A DNA stretch of 64,000 nucleotides from Enterococcus rivorum. GTDB taxonomy: Bacteria; Bacillota; Bacilli; Lactobacillales; Enterococcaceae. Where the stretch lies: NCBI RefSeq assembly GCF_001742285.1, contig NZ_MIEK01000067.1, positions 79,294 to 143,293 on the forward strand. Reading direction: 5' to 3'. Below the pieces are notes generated by a model, which was given only the letters and a program-made list of their open reading frames with translations, did no database searches and was not told the origin of the DNA. Within the stretch, counting starts at the first letter, position 1. Every line of letters starts with the position of its first letter. A program made the position numbers and the translations under genes. Shown here piece by piece: positions 28,641 to 37,642 of this stretch.

Positions 28641-31253
28641 ATGAAGTACGTATTTGATTTTTCAGAAGGAAATAAAGAGCAAATTGCATTATTAGGAGGC
28701 AAAGGAGCTAATTTAGCTGAAATGACTAAGTTGAATTTACCAGTTCCTACTGGCTTTACGATTACTACGGAAGCATGTTTAACTTATCTGGAAGGTCAGG
28801 AACAACTATCGTCAGAGATTAAAATTGAGATTCAACAACATATAGAGGCAATGGAACAACGAGCAGGCAAGAAATTTGGAGATCAGCTAGACCCATTATT
28901 GGTTTCTGTTCGAAGTGGCTCTAAATTTTCCATGCCTGGAATGATGGACACTATTTTGAACCTAGGTTTAAATGATGCAACTGTCGTTGGATTAGCAGAA
29001 AAGACAAAAAATGGTCGCTTCGCTTACGATTGTTACCGCAGGTTACTCCAAATGTTTGGTGATGTTGTTTGTGGGATTGATAAAAATCGCTTTGAACAAC
29101 AATTAGAATTTTACAAATCAAAGAAAAATTATCAATTAGATACAGAAATGTTAGAAGAAGATTGGCAAGAATTAGTTAGTATTTATAAAGATATATTTAT
29201 TGAAGTAATGCAAAAGCCATTTCCTCAAGATCCATTAGATCAGTTATATTTATCTGTAGAAGCTGTCTTTCGTTCTTGGAATAATCGACGCGCGATAACA
29301 TATCGCAAATTGCACGATATTCCTCATTCCTTAGGAACCGCAGTCAACATTCAAGAAATGGTTTTCGGAAACTTTGGAACAGAGAGTGGTACAGGTGTCG
29401 CTTTCACTCGAAACCCCGCGACAGGGGAAAAAGGAATCTTTGGAGAATTTCTAATTAATGCACAAGGAGAAGATGTCGTTGCTGGAATTAGAACCCCTGA
29501 ACCGATTTCAGAACTGGCTAAATCGATGCCGGAAGTATATGAGGAATTTTTAAAATATAGTGATATTTTAGAAAAACACTACAAAGATATGCAAGATATT
29601 GAGTTTACCATTGAAAATAAAAAGCTTTATATTTTGCAAACAAGAAATGGTAAGAGAACAGCCAAATCAACCTTTAAAATTTGTATCCAATTAGTAGAAG
29701 AGGGGGTCATCACTGAAAAAGAAGCCATTCACCGGATTACTCCCACCATGATTACTCAATTGCTACATCCAGTTTTTGAACCAGAAGCGTTAGAAAAAGC
29801 TACTATCTTTGGAAAAGGATTACCAGCAAGTCCAGGTGCTGCCAGTGGGCACATCTATTTTACAGCTGAAACAGCTAAACAAGCAAGTGACGCTGGGGAG
29901 AAGGTTATTCTAATTAGGCAAGAAACGTCTCCAGAGGACATTGAAGGAATGGTTGTTAGTGAAGCAATCATTACCTCACGAGGTGGAATGACTTCTCACG
30001 CCGCAGTTGTGGCCAGAGGAATGGGTGTCTGTTGTGTCGCAGGGTGCGAAGAAGTGCAGGTAGATGAATTTTTAGAACAGGCTGTTTGCAATGGAGTCAC
30101 CTTGAAAAAAGGAGATGAAGTGTCTGTTGATGGCACAGCCGGAAAAATTTATCTTGGTCGTATCCCTTATGTACAAGGGGATGAATGGGCACTTTTAGAA
30201 AAAATAATTGGTTGGGCAAAAAAAGAAATGCCTTTGGGAATTAGAGCAAATGCTGAAACACCTGAAGACATCGAAACGGCCCTAAAACTAGGAGCGGATG
30301 GCATTGGATTAGCCAGAACTGAGCACATGTTTTTCGGTGAAAAAAGAATTTTTGAAATGAGAAAAATGATTTTATCAGAAAATAAAAAGTCATTAATTGA
30401 ACCGTTGAATCGTTTGAAAGAATACCAAAAGGATGATTTCAAAAAAATGTTTACGATTCTTGAAGGGAAACCCTGTACGATTCGCCTTTTAGATCCTCCT
30501 TTACATGAATTTTTACCACAATCTGAGGAGGATATCAGTGTTTTAGCTACTGCAACCAATAGAACTGTCACTCAAATCAAACATAGAATTGAAGAATTGC
30601 ATGAATTAAATCCAATGTTAGGTCATAGAGGATGTCGTTTGGCGATAACAACTCCTGAAATTTATGAAATGCAAGTGGCTGCAATTATAGAAACTGCAAT
30701 TGAGCTTATGCAACAGAACACACAGGAAAAAATAGTCCCAGAAATTATGATTCCATTAATTGGTTCACATCAAGAAATGTCTTGGTTACGAGCACGTTTA
30801 GAAAAAGTGATTCAAGAAATTTTTGTCTCCAAAGAAACAATTATCACTTATAAGTTAGGCACGATGTTAGAAATTCCAAGAGCATGTCTAACGGCAGAAA
30901 AGATTACTGAATATGCCGATTTCTTCAGTTTCGGAACAAATGATTTAACCCAATTAACTTATGGTTTTTCACGTGATGACTCTGGCAAGTTCATTTCTGA
31001 ATATCTTGATCGTAAAATTTTGCCGGATGATCCTTTCCAACACATTGACGAAGAAGGGGTTGGTGAATTAATGAAAATAGCAGTAGAAAAGATTAGAGGT
31101 AAAGATAGAACCTTAAAAATTGGCGTCTGTGGGGAAGTAGGTGGAGATCCTCAATCCATTCATTTCTTGAATAAAATAGGTGTGGATTACGTTTCATGTT
31201 CTCCATATAGAATTCCTTCAGCAATATTAACAATCGCTCAAGAGAAAAAATAA
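28641..31253 (+). CDS. ppdK: pyruvate, phosphate dikinase
   Basis: 870 residues, standard length. The N-terminal ATP-grasp part has GGKGANLAEMTKLNLPVPTGF and GTGVAFTRNPATGE. The swivelling phosphohistidine domain has GGMTSHAAVVARGMG, with His453 as phospho-carrier and Thr451 as the likely PpsR target. The TIM-barrel PEP/pyruvate domain ends with GVCGEVGGDP (Cys830). It interconverts pyruvate, ATP and phosphate with PEP, AMP and pyrophosphate. It is divergent from ccpN-ppsR-fbp, and CcpN-like sites overlap its promoter. GGGGCGGG serves as ribosome site. Confidence 0.97.
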   Translation: MKYVFDFSEGNKEQIALLGGKGANLAEMTKLNLPVPTGFTITTEACLTYLEGQEQLSSEIKIEIQQHIEAMEQRAGKKFGDQLDPLLVSVRSGSKFSMPGMMDTILNLGLNDATVVGLAEKTKNGRFAYDCYRRLLQMFGDVVCGIDKNRFEQQLEFYKSKKNYQLDTEMLEEDWQELVSIYKDIFIEVMQKPFPQDPLDQLYLSVEAVFRSWNNRRAITYRKLHDIPHSLGTAVNIQEMVFGNFGTESGTGVAFTRNPATGEKGIFGEFLINAQGEDVVAGIRTPEPISELAKSMPEVYEEFLKYSDILEKHYKDMQDIEFTIENKKLYILQTRNGKRTAKSTFKICIQLVEEGVITEKEAIHRITPTMITQLLHPVFEPEALEKATIFGKGLPASPGAASGHIYFTAETAKQASDAGEKVILIRQETSPEDIEGMVVSEAIITSRGGMTSHAAVVARGMGVCCVAGCEEVQVDEFLEQAVCNGVTLKKGDEVSVDGTAGKIYLGRIPYVQGDEWALLEKIIGWAKKEMPLGIRANAETPEDIETALKLGADGIGLARTEHMFFGEKRIFEMRKMILSENKKSLIEPLNRLKEYQKDDFKKMFTILEGKPCTIRLLDPPLHEFLPQSEEDISVLATATNRTVTQIKHRIEELHELNPMLGHRGCRLAITTPEIYEMQVAAIIETAIELMQQNTQEKIVPEIMIPLIGSHQEMSWLRARLEKVIQEIFVSKETIITYKLGTMLEIPRACLTAEKITEYADFFSFGTNDLTQLTYGFSRDDSGKFISEYLDRKILPDDPFQHIDEEGVGELMKIAVEKIRGKDRTLKIGVCGEVGGDPQSIHFLNKIGVDYVSCSPYRIPSAILTIAQEKK

Positions 31254-31259
31254 CAGGAA

Positions 31260-31305
31260 AGCAGAGAGTTCAAAGAGAAAGTATATTCTTTTTGGACTCT
31301 CTGCT
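31260..31305 (+). terminator. terminator of ppdK
   Basis: Arms 31260-31274 and 31291-31305 (AGCAGAGAGT / ACTCTCTGCT) are followed by TTTTTTT. Confidence 0.88.
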
Positions 31306-31352
31306 TTTTTTGTATTACAATTAAGAAAAGTTCAAAAAGGATGCGGAACGAT

Positions 31353-32426
31353 ATGAATAAAAAAAGACTCTTATTGCTATCTATTTCTGGACTTGTAATC
31401 ATAATTTTTTTCATATTTTATTTTACTAAAGAACAGCTTGGAAGTGCTGAAAAACAAGCATCAGAGTCAAAAAAAACAGTAATTAGTTGGGTTGATAAAA
31501 AAATAGCGGATGAACATTTTAAAGGCAGTCTTCTTTTAGTAAAAAATCAAGAGATTTTCTACAAGCAATCTTATGGATATTCCAACAACGCTGAGAAAAT
31601 AGAAAATAACCTATCAACAAGCTATCCAATTGCGTCGTTACAAAAGTTTATTACAGGAATTGTCATACTACAGTTGATTCAAGAAAAGAAGCTTAATGAG
31701 AATACATCATTAAAAGAATTTTACCCAGCAATAAAAGACAGTGAAGCAATTACGATTAGACAGTTACTTAATCATACGTCAGGAATCGTCATGGACGAAA
31801 TGGAACCACCAGTTCTTTTGATAACTCAAGAAGAACAAATGGATTATACTCTTGACCATCTAGAAGTTTCTTACAAAAAAGACTTTTATTATTCTAACGC
31901 TAATTACACATTACTGTCTGGGATTATTTCAAAAGTACTAAAAAGCGATTACGAAACAGTAGTCCAGAAAAGGATTATAGAGAAACTCGACTTAAAAAAC
32001 ACCTTTTTCTGGGATACACTACCAAAAAATCAAGAATCTCCAACGCCTTATCAATACCAGCGAAAAGATTACCAAACAGATGATTTTCTTAACTCAGACA
32101 AACTATTTTCTAGTCTTTTAGGTGCAGGCAATATGTTTATGTCTGTAGAAGATATGTGGCAAGTGCAGAAAGGTTTAACGGACGGGCGTCTGTTTTCTGC
32201 AACTGAATACAACGATTTGGCAAATAGTGAATTAGGTGAGTATCAAGCGGGCTTCTTCTATTTTGATGGTCTAAAATACTCTGAGGGAAATTTAGGTGGA
32301 TATGATACAGTCATTTATGGCAAAAAAAACGAGCAAGACTTAGTTATTTTATTTGCGAATCAACCAGCAGAAAATGGAATGGGAAATCTTGCGGAACAAC
32401 TTTATAATCGGATTTCTAGTTATTGA
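31353..32426 (+). CDS. beta-lactamase/transpeptidase-like serine hydrolase, membrane-anchored
   Basis: 357 residues. One N-terminal transmembrane helix is followed by an extracellular class C/DD-peptidase-like domain. The active-site SLQK is at S95 and K98, YSN at 180-182 and the NHTSGI segment between them. No clear KTG triad is visible; GGYDTVIYGKK occupies its place. Such proteins are D-Ala-D-Ala carboxypeptidases, esterases or lipoteichoic acid modifiers, and the substrate is not inferable. I chose the ATG at 31353, the second in the frame, as it has better spacing to AAAAGG. It is monocistronic. Confidence 0.8.
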   Translation: MNKKRLLLLSISGLVIIIFFIFYFTKEQLGSAEKQASESKKTVISWVDKKIADEHFKGSLLLVKNQEIFYKQSYGYSNNAEKIENNLSTSYPIASLQKFITGIVILQLIQEKKLNENTSLKEFYPAIKDSEAITIRQLLNHTSGIVMDEMEPPVLLITQEEQMDYTLDHLEVSYKKDFYYSNANYTLLSGIISKVLKSDYETVVQKRIIEKLDLKNTFFWDTLPKNQESPTPYQYQRKDYQTDDFLNSDKLFSSLLGAGNMFMSVEDMWQVQKGLTDGRLFSATEYNDLANSELGEYQAGFFYFDGLKYSEGNLGGYDTVIYGKKNEQDLVILFANQPAENGMGNLAEQLYNRISSY

Positions 32427-32526
32427 CATGTTTTTTTAATAAAGTAAGATTATTATGAAAAAAGAATAGGAATATCCTCATTTTTGTGCTATTATTTCTA
32501 ATAACTATGGTAAAGAAGGTGAAGAA

Positions 32527-33834
32527 ATGCCCTTATTATTTGGAACAGCAAAATTTAATGAAAACGAGCATTTGACAATAGGCGGATGCGATACGACAGA
32601 ATTAGTAAAAAAATATGGCACCCCTTTATTCGTATATGATGTTGCTCATATTCGCGCACGTGCTAGAGGATTTAAAGAAACCTTCAATTCTCTAAACGTT
32701 AAAAATAAAGTAGTCTACGCAAGCAAAGCATTCAGTTGTTTAGCAATCTATAAACTTTTAGAAGAAGAAGGCTTAGGTTGTGATGTTGTTTCAGGCGGAG
32801 AACTTTACACGGCAATAAAAGGTGGGATGTCACCTAAATATATTGAATTTCATGGAAATAACAAAACAAAAGATGAACTAGCCTATGCAGTAGACGCTGG
32901 TGTTGGAACGATTGTCATTGATAATTTTTACGAGATTGAATTATTAAAAGAAATACTAACTGAAAAAAATACAAAACAAGCAGTGATGTTTCGGATTACA
33001 CCAGGAGTCAATGCCGAGACGCACGATTATATTCTGACAGGTCAAGTAGATTCCAAATTTGGTTTTGATGTTAATAGTGGACAAGCAACGAAAGCGTTAG
33101 AAATCCTTTTAGCCGATGAACACTTTGTATTAAGAGGGGCACATTGCCATATCGGCTCACAAATTTTTTCATCAGAAGGATTTCTGGCAGCTGTAGAAAA
33201 AATGATGACAATTCTAAAAAATTGGCAAAAAGAATTTAATTATACAGTAGAGGTTTTAAATATGGGCGGAGGTTTTGGCGTAAAGTATACCCAAGAAGAT
33301 GATCCACTTAAACCTGAATTGTTTGTTAAATCTATTGTTAATGGTGTGAAAGGACAATGTGAACTATTAGATTATCCGTTTCCAGAAATTTGGATTGAAC
33401 CTGGCAGAAGTATCATTGCTGAAGCTGGAACTACGCTGTACACAGTAGGTGCTCAAAAAAGAATTCCAGAAGTTCGTCATTACGTTTCAGTAGACGGGGG
33501 AATGGGAGATAACATTCGACCGGCTTTATACGATGCAAAATATGATGGTTTTTTAGCAAATAGAGTGAGTAAGGAATTACCTGAAAAAGTGACCATTGTT
33601 GGAAAATATTGTGAATCAGGCGACATTTTAATCCACGATATTGAGTTACCACCTTTAAAAGGCAATGATTTATTCGCAGTAACAAGCACAGGTGCTTATG
33701 GTTACTCAATGGCGAATAACTACAATCGTAATCCACGACCAGCTGTGGTTTTTGTTGAAAACGGTGTTGATAGATTAGTAGTGCGCAGAGAAACCTATGA
33801 AGATTTGATTGCTTTGGATTGTTACTATCATTAA
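32527..33834 (+). CDS. lysA: diaminopimelate decarboxylase
   Basis: 435 residues, PLP-dependent fold III. The cofactor lysine is K67 in VYASKAFSC. Other family motifs are GAHCHIGSQIF, LNMGGGFGVKY, IEPGRSIIAEAGTTLYTVG and KYCESGDIL. It converts meso-DAP to L-lysine, which enterococci need for peptidoglycan cross-bridges and protein. AAGGTGAAGAA precedes the ATG. It is monocistronic, followed by a strong terminator; ddh at the start of the window supplies its substrate. Confidence 0.95.
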   Translation: MPLLFGTAKFNENEHLTIGGCDTTELVKKYGTPLFVYDVAHIRARARGFKETFNSLNVKNKVVYASKAFSCLAIYKLLEEEGLGCDVVSGGELYTAIKGGMSPKYIEFHGNNKTKDELAYAVDAGVGTIVIDNFYEIELLKEILTEKNTKQAVMFRITPGVNAETHDYILTGQVDSKFGFDVNSGQATKALEILLADEHFVLRGAHCHIGSQIFSSEGFLAAVEKMMTILKNWQKEFNYTVEVLNMGGGFGVKYTQEDDPLKPELFVKSIVNGVKGQCELLDYPFPEIWIEPGRSIIAEAGTTLYTVGAQKRIPEVRHYVSVDGGMGDNIRPALYDAKYDGFLANRVSKELPEKVTIVGKYCESGDILIHDIELPPLKGNDLFAVTSTGAYGYSMANNYNRNPRPAVVFVENGVDRLVVRRETYEDLIALDCYYH

Positions 33835-33841
33835 TAAAATG

Positions 33842-33882
33842 AAAATGCAACTCATCACTAACTAGTGATGAGTTGCATTTTT
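33842..33882 (+). terminator. terminator of lysA
   Basis: Arms 33842-33859 and 33864-33882 (ATGCAACTCATCACT / AGTGATGAGTTGCAT) are followed by T. Confidence 0.88.
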
Positions 33883-33883
33883 T

Positions 33884-34230
33884 AATTATTATACATTTGA
33901 AAAATCAATTAATTTCAAATATCGTATAGAGGTTTTTAAATTTATATGATAAAATATTATTATTACATACCATTGTTTTTATAATAATAAAGTGAATCCT
34001 TAAAAAACGGAAAATGTTATTAATCTTCTTTTTAAAACTGATTTTTATAATCAAAATGAGATTGTTGTGAAATTGAGTATTCACATGATTATATTTTCTC
34101 TTCTAAAAGAATAACTTTATTTTTTTTATAGTAAGAAAATGTTTAATATTCATGAATGATAAGGTATTGCTAGCAAAATTAGAATAAAAATGGTGGAAAA
34201 TTTACTTAATAATATTTTAGGAGGAATAAA
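33884..34230. other. long AT-rich upstream region of the surface-protein gene
   Basis: About 350 bases without a gene. It is very AT-rich with no clear hairpin or repeated operator. AGGAGG near 34220 belongs to the next gene. Its length suggests regulation of the surface protein but shows no recognisable site. Confidence 0.5.
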
Positions 34231-35544
34231 ATGAAAAAAGGAATTTATTTGTTCAGTAGCGCTCTGTTGTTAATGTCTGCTTTTCCGTTAACAGCATTTG
34301 GGGAAGAGGAAATAACAGAAGATTCATCAGTTGTGGCAAATGAAAATAATATGGAAGTAGAAATTATTCAACATGATGAAGTAGAAGGTATACAAGAAAA
34401 TCAGCCAAAACAAACAGAAGAATTACCAGAAATGAAAACGGAATCAAGTTCTGAGGACCTGATTGTCATAGATAATTTGGATGAGAATAATCAAGAGATA
34501 ACAGAAGGACAAAAAACAGAGACGATAGAAGTACAAACAGAAAAGAGGAATCCGCGAGCGATTTCGCCTGAATCAGGCATTGAAATTCCTGATTATGATG
34601 GAAAATTAGTAGATAAAGAGAACACCATTACGGATGTCGAAAAAGGTAAAGTAACAGCTGAATATGCGTTTATGCCTCAAATTAATAGTGATACAGAAGT
34701 GATTGTCTCCGGAAATTATACCAAAGAGAATGACACTTTCAATTTCATGTTAAATGATAATCAGCAAGGCAAAATTAGTATAATTTATAAAAATGTTGGA
34801 ACGTACAATGGGAAAGTTATTGATTTAAAAGTTTCTTTTGATGCGTGGACACTCATGAAAGCTTTTGAAAAGAATGGTACTTACTCTGCTTATTTAAATT
34901 TAAGTTCAAGTAGTACAGCCATTTATATGAAAGGTCTAAGAGCTTTAACTGCAAATTATTACTTTTTAGATAATTTAACAGGACTAAATGCAACTATTTC
35001 TGGTTTTTTTAATTTTACAGATATCGATAACAACCAATACCTTGATATTTACGATAATGCTAACATCAAAAATTTTTATGCGGCTAAAGACAACGTATTG
35101 TACTACAAAGTTAATGAGAACTTTATTAGTATTGGTGACTATTTTGGGAAAAATGCATTAGACTCAGAGAAGGACAAAAAATATTGGTTAACGTACACTT
35201 ATGATAAAACATCGCATTTTACAATTACATTTAATGAACTAAGGGAAAAAATCTCAGGATATTCTGCATTATTTGATTATAGCTATGCAGCACCTGTAGT
35301 GATTGAAACTCAGCAAAAGAAAGTAGCGAAAGAGTCTTTACCTATAACACAAAATATGACATATAATCCACAAAAATCTCAGACATTTTTGGAACCAGTT
35401 TCTGTTCAAAGAGAAGAGCAGTCACTTTTACCAGCAACAGGTGAGAAAGAACAATCGATGTTCCTGGTTGCAGGAAGTCTTTTATTATCTTTTATGTTTT
35501 TTCTATTAAAAAAAGAACATAAAAACGGATTAAATGGTAAGTAG
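34231..35544 (+). CDS. LPxTG-anchored cell-wall surface protein
   Basis: 437 residues. A signal peptide (about 1-24, ending TAFGEE) is followed by an acidic, Glu/Gln-rich low-complexity segment (25-110). A globular domain with many aromatic residues spans about 120-360, and a short linker leads to the sortase signal: LPATG near residue 407, a hydrophobic stretch and a positively charged tail. It is a sortase A substrate exposed on the cell wall. The globular domain is not one I recognise. AGGAGG precedes the ATG. An adhesin-like role is plausible but unproven. Confidence 0.85.
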   Translation: MKKGIYLFSSALLLMSAFPLTAFGEEEITEDSSVVANENNMEVEIIQHDEVEGIQENQPKQTEELPEMKTESSSEDLIVIDNLDENNQEITEGQKTETIEVQTEKRNPRAISPESGIEIPDYDGKLVDKENTITDVEKGKVTAEYAFMPQINSDTEVIVSGNYTKENDTFNFMLNDNQQGKISIIYKNVGTYNGKVIDLKVSFDAWTLMKAFEKNGTYSAYLNLSSSSTAIYMKGLRALTANYYFLDNLTGLNATISGFFNFTDIDNNQYLDIYDNANIKNFYAAKDNVLYYKVNENFISIGDYFGKNALDSEKDKKYWLTYTYDKTSHFTITFNELREKISGYSALFDYSYAAPVVIETQQKKVAKESLPITQNMTYNPQKSQTFLEPVSVQREEQSLLPATGEKEQSMFLVAGSLLLSFMFFLLKKEHKNGLNGK

Positions 35545-35568
35545 TTAAAACTCAAATGTAAATAGTAA

Positions 35569-35605
35569 ACCCCTATGCATTAATCTTAGGACTAAGGCAT
35601 AGGGG
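35569..35605. terminator. terminator between convergent genes
   Basis: CCCCTATGC pairs with GCATAGGGG (35597-35605), with flanking A/T-rich sequence. It ends the surface-protein transcript and probably also the convergent DUF59 gene. Confidence 0.7.
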
Positions 35606-35636
35606 CTATAAAAAATTATTTTTTGTCCTTTATTTC

Positions 35637-35978
35637 TTAGCGAATCCCTAGTGCAATTCGAGCATAGCGAGACATTTTGTCTGTTGTCCAAGCAGGATAC
35701 CAAACTAATTTCACTTCGACATTACTTACTTCTGGAATTTCCTTCACTGCTTCATGAATTTGTTCTGTTAAGACATCAGCTAAAGGACAGCCCATCGTGG
35801 TTAAAGTCATCTTAATTACTGTGTCGCCTGTTTTGTCAAATTCAACTTCATAAATAAGACCTAAGTTAACAATATCAATGCCTAATTCAGGATCAATAAC
35901 TGTTTCTAACGCAGTCAAAATTTGTTCTTTAATTGATTCTATTTCTTCAGGTGACCATTCCGGTTTTGTTTCAGTCAT
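35637..35978 (-). CDS. DUF59/MIP18-family Fe-S assembly factor (SufT-like)
   Basis: 113 residues with the family pattern VIDPELGIDIVNLGLIYEVEF and TLTTMGCPLADVLTEQI, where the cysteine is conserved. Such proteins help mature Fe-S enzymes (SufT/PaaD-like). GTAGAT-AGGAG-type spacing upstream supports the ATG at 35978. It is monocistronic and transcribed toward the surface-protein gene. The client enzymes are unknown. Confidence 0.88.
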   Translation of the reverse strand: MTETKPEWSPEEIESIKEQILTALETVIDPELGIDIVNLGLIYEVEFDKTGDTVIKMTLTTMGCPLADVLTEQIHEAVKEIPEVSNVEVKLVWYPAWTTDKMSRYARIALGIR

Positions 35979-36137
35979 AGGTATCTACTCCTCTACAATT
36001 TACTCTAACTAATGATACCTTTTTTTATAAAGTTTGTAAATGAGAATCTTTTTCAATGAGACTGGAAAACGTCTGTTTTAGAGATGCGTCTATGCCTTTT
36101 GAAATGGAGTAGAAAATATACAGGAGGGATCTATTGA

Positions 36138-36557
36138 ATGTTCGTTATTAAAGAAGCGAGAATTAATGAGATAGAGAAGCATCTCTCTGACTTGTTAGAC
36201 CAAGATACTAAAAACAAAGGAGTTGAGTTTGAAACACCAATAAAAAGTGAGTTTGCATTTGTTGCTTATTATCAAAATGAAATCATTGGTGGAATTACGG
36301 CAAAAAACTTTTTAGGTGAAATGAAAATTGAGTTATTAGCCATTCGTTCAGATTATCAAAAGCAAGGTGTCGGGGGTGCTTTAATACAGAAAGTAAAAGA
36401 ATCTGCTCGAAAGGAGAAATGTCACCATCTATTATTAAACACTTTTAGCTATCAAGCACCTAACTTCTATTTAAAAAATGGTTTTGAGCAACTAGCCAAG
36501 ATAGATAATTTTCCAAAGGAAGGTTTATCAAAATACACCTTGATCTATTTTTTGTAA
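36138..36557 (+). CDS. GNAT family N-acetyltransferase
   Basis: 139 residues. The acetyl-CoA loop is in IELLAIRSDYQKQGVGGALIQKVKESA (Q-x-x-G-V/I-G-G/S motif), followed by a late FYLKNGFEQLAKIDNFP strand pattern typical of GNATs. The substrate is unknown. AGGAGGG lies 10 bases before the ATG. It stands alone upstream of the antiterminator-PTS operon, separated from it by a promoter. Confidence 0.88.
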   Translation: MFVIKEARINEIEKHLSDLLDQDTKNKGVEFETPIKSEFAFVAYYQNEIIGGITAKNFLGEMKIELLAIRSDYQKQGVGGALIQKVKESARKEKCHHLLLNTFSYQAPNFYLKNGFEQLAKIDNFPKEGLSKYTLIYFL

Positions 36558-36581
36558 TAATAGAAAAAAGTTAGATATTAT

Positions 36582-36610
36582 TTGACAAATCAATAATATA
36601 TTTGTAAACT
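36582..36610 (+). promoter_or_regulatory. strong sigma-A promoter of the antiterminator-PTS operon
   Basis: TTGACA and TAAACT are separated by 17 bases. The predicted start, near 36617, gives a leader of about 165 bases carrying the hairpin below. Confidence 0.75.
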
Positions 36611-36661
36611 AAACGTGTTAACAAATTTAAATACTATTTTCATGTGACTAGATAATACTAG

Positions 36662-36730
36662 GCATGGAAGAATTTCATGATTACTGATTGTTTTTCAGTA
36701 ACTTTATATGGGATTGTTCCATGCTTTTTT
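36662..36730 (+). terminator. leader terminator with probable antiterminator-binding (RAT) hairpin
   Basis: GCATGGAA (36662-36669) pairs with TTCCATGC (36717-36724) followed by TTTTTT. Inside it is a second hairpin, TTACTG pairing with CAGTAA, the core seen in GlcT-type ribonucleic antiterminator sites. The next gene encodes an antiterminator of that family, so the operon probably controls its own read-through. The exact RAT boundary is inferred. Confidence 0.75.
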
Positions 36731-36784
36731 ATTGTTTTTTTACATGAGAATGGATTATCTACTTCTGCAGAAGAGGAATGATTT

Positions 36785-37618
36785 ATGAAAATCAAAAAGG
36801 TGTTAAATCAAAATGCTGTGCTTGTCTTTGACGAAGGACAAGAAAAAGTGGCCGTTGGTAAGGGCGTTGGGTTCAATAAAAAGAAAAATGATTTATTGGC
36901 TCCACAATTGGTTGAACGGATGTTTATAATGGAACCTGATGGGTTAAAAAAATTACAGGTTTTGTTATCACAAATTGATGAAAAATATTTTTTTGCCACG
37001 GAAGAAATTATTGCACATGCTGAGACGGTCTTGGGTGAGAAGTTGAACGAACATATAAATATCGGATTGAGTGATCATATCGCTTTTGCGGCTGAAAACA
37101 TTCAAAATGATATTATTGTACGAAACAAATTACTGAATGAAATTGAAATTTTGTACGGAGAAGAATTTTCTATCGCTCAATGGGCAGTAGAATATTTGAC
37201 GCAAACGCTAGGTATTCCCTTTAGCTATGACGAAGCTGGTTATATTGCTATTCATCTCCACAGTGCTCGAAGTGGGCGAACTGATAATAGCAAAAGTATC
37301 AGGGAAGTCACAATTGTTTCTGAAATTATTCATTTAATTGAGCAGGAGTTAAATATTAATATCCATGACGAAAAAATGAGTCTAAGTTACTCAAGATTAG
37401 CGAACCATTTAAGGTTATTTATTCATCGTTTTCAACAAAATCAGTACGCAACCTTAGACGATGAAATTCACGAGATGGTTAAAAGGAAATATGCTGAAAG
37501 TTACGAAATTTCAAAAAAAATCCAAGTCTTGTTAATGAGAACTTTTCACCACCAAGTGCCAAACGAGGAGTTAGGGTATTTAGCTATTCATATTGAAAGG
37601 CTAAGAATGATTAAATAA
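36785..37618 (+). CDS. BglG/LicT/GlcT family transcription antiterminator
   Basis: 277 residues. The first 55 form the CAT RNA-binding domain (MKIKKVLNQNAVLVF...KGVGF). Two PTS regulation domains follow, PRD1 about 65-170 and PRD2 about 171-277. Conserved phosphorylatable histidines are in EEIIAHAE, GYIAIHLHSAR, LRLFIHRFQQ and LGYLAIHIERL. Unphosphorylated when the sugar is present, it binds the leader hairpin and prevents termination. It is followed after 24 bases by the PTS permease it should control. Confidence 0.93.
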   Translation: MKIKKVLNQNAVLVFDEGQEKVAVGKGVGFNKKKNDLLAPQLVERMFIMEPDGLKKLQVLLSQIDEKYFFATEEIIAHAETVLGEKLNEHINIGLSDHIAFAAENIQNDIIVRNKLLNEIEILYGEEFSIAQWAVEYLTQTLGIPFSYDEAGYIAIHLHSARSGRTDNSKSIREVTIVSEIIHLIEQELNINIHDEKMSLSYSRLANHLRLFIHRFQQNQYATLDDEIHEMVKRKYAESYEISKKIQVLLMRTFHHQVPNEELGYLAIHIERLRMIK

Positions 37619-37642
37619 TAGTTTAGAAGGAGTTTAAAAGAA

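Noticed and set aside
33431..33850. A 139-codon minus-strand frame opposite lysA
   Set aside because: Wholly antisense to the lysA coding region and its sequence is low-complexity; an antisense shadow.
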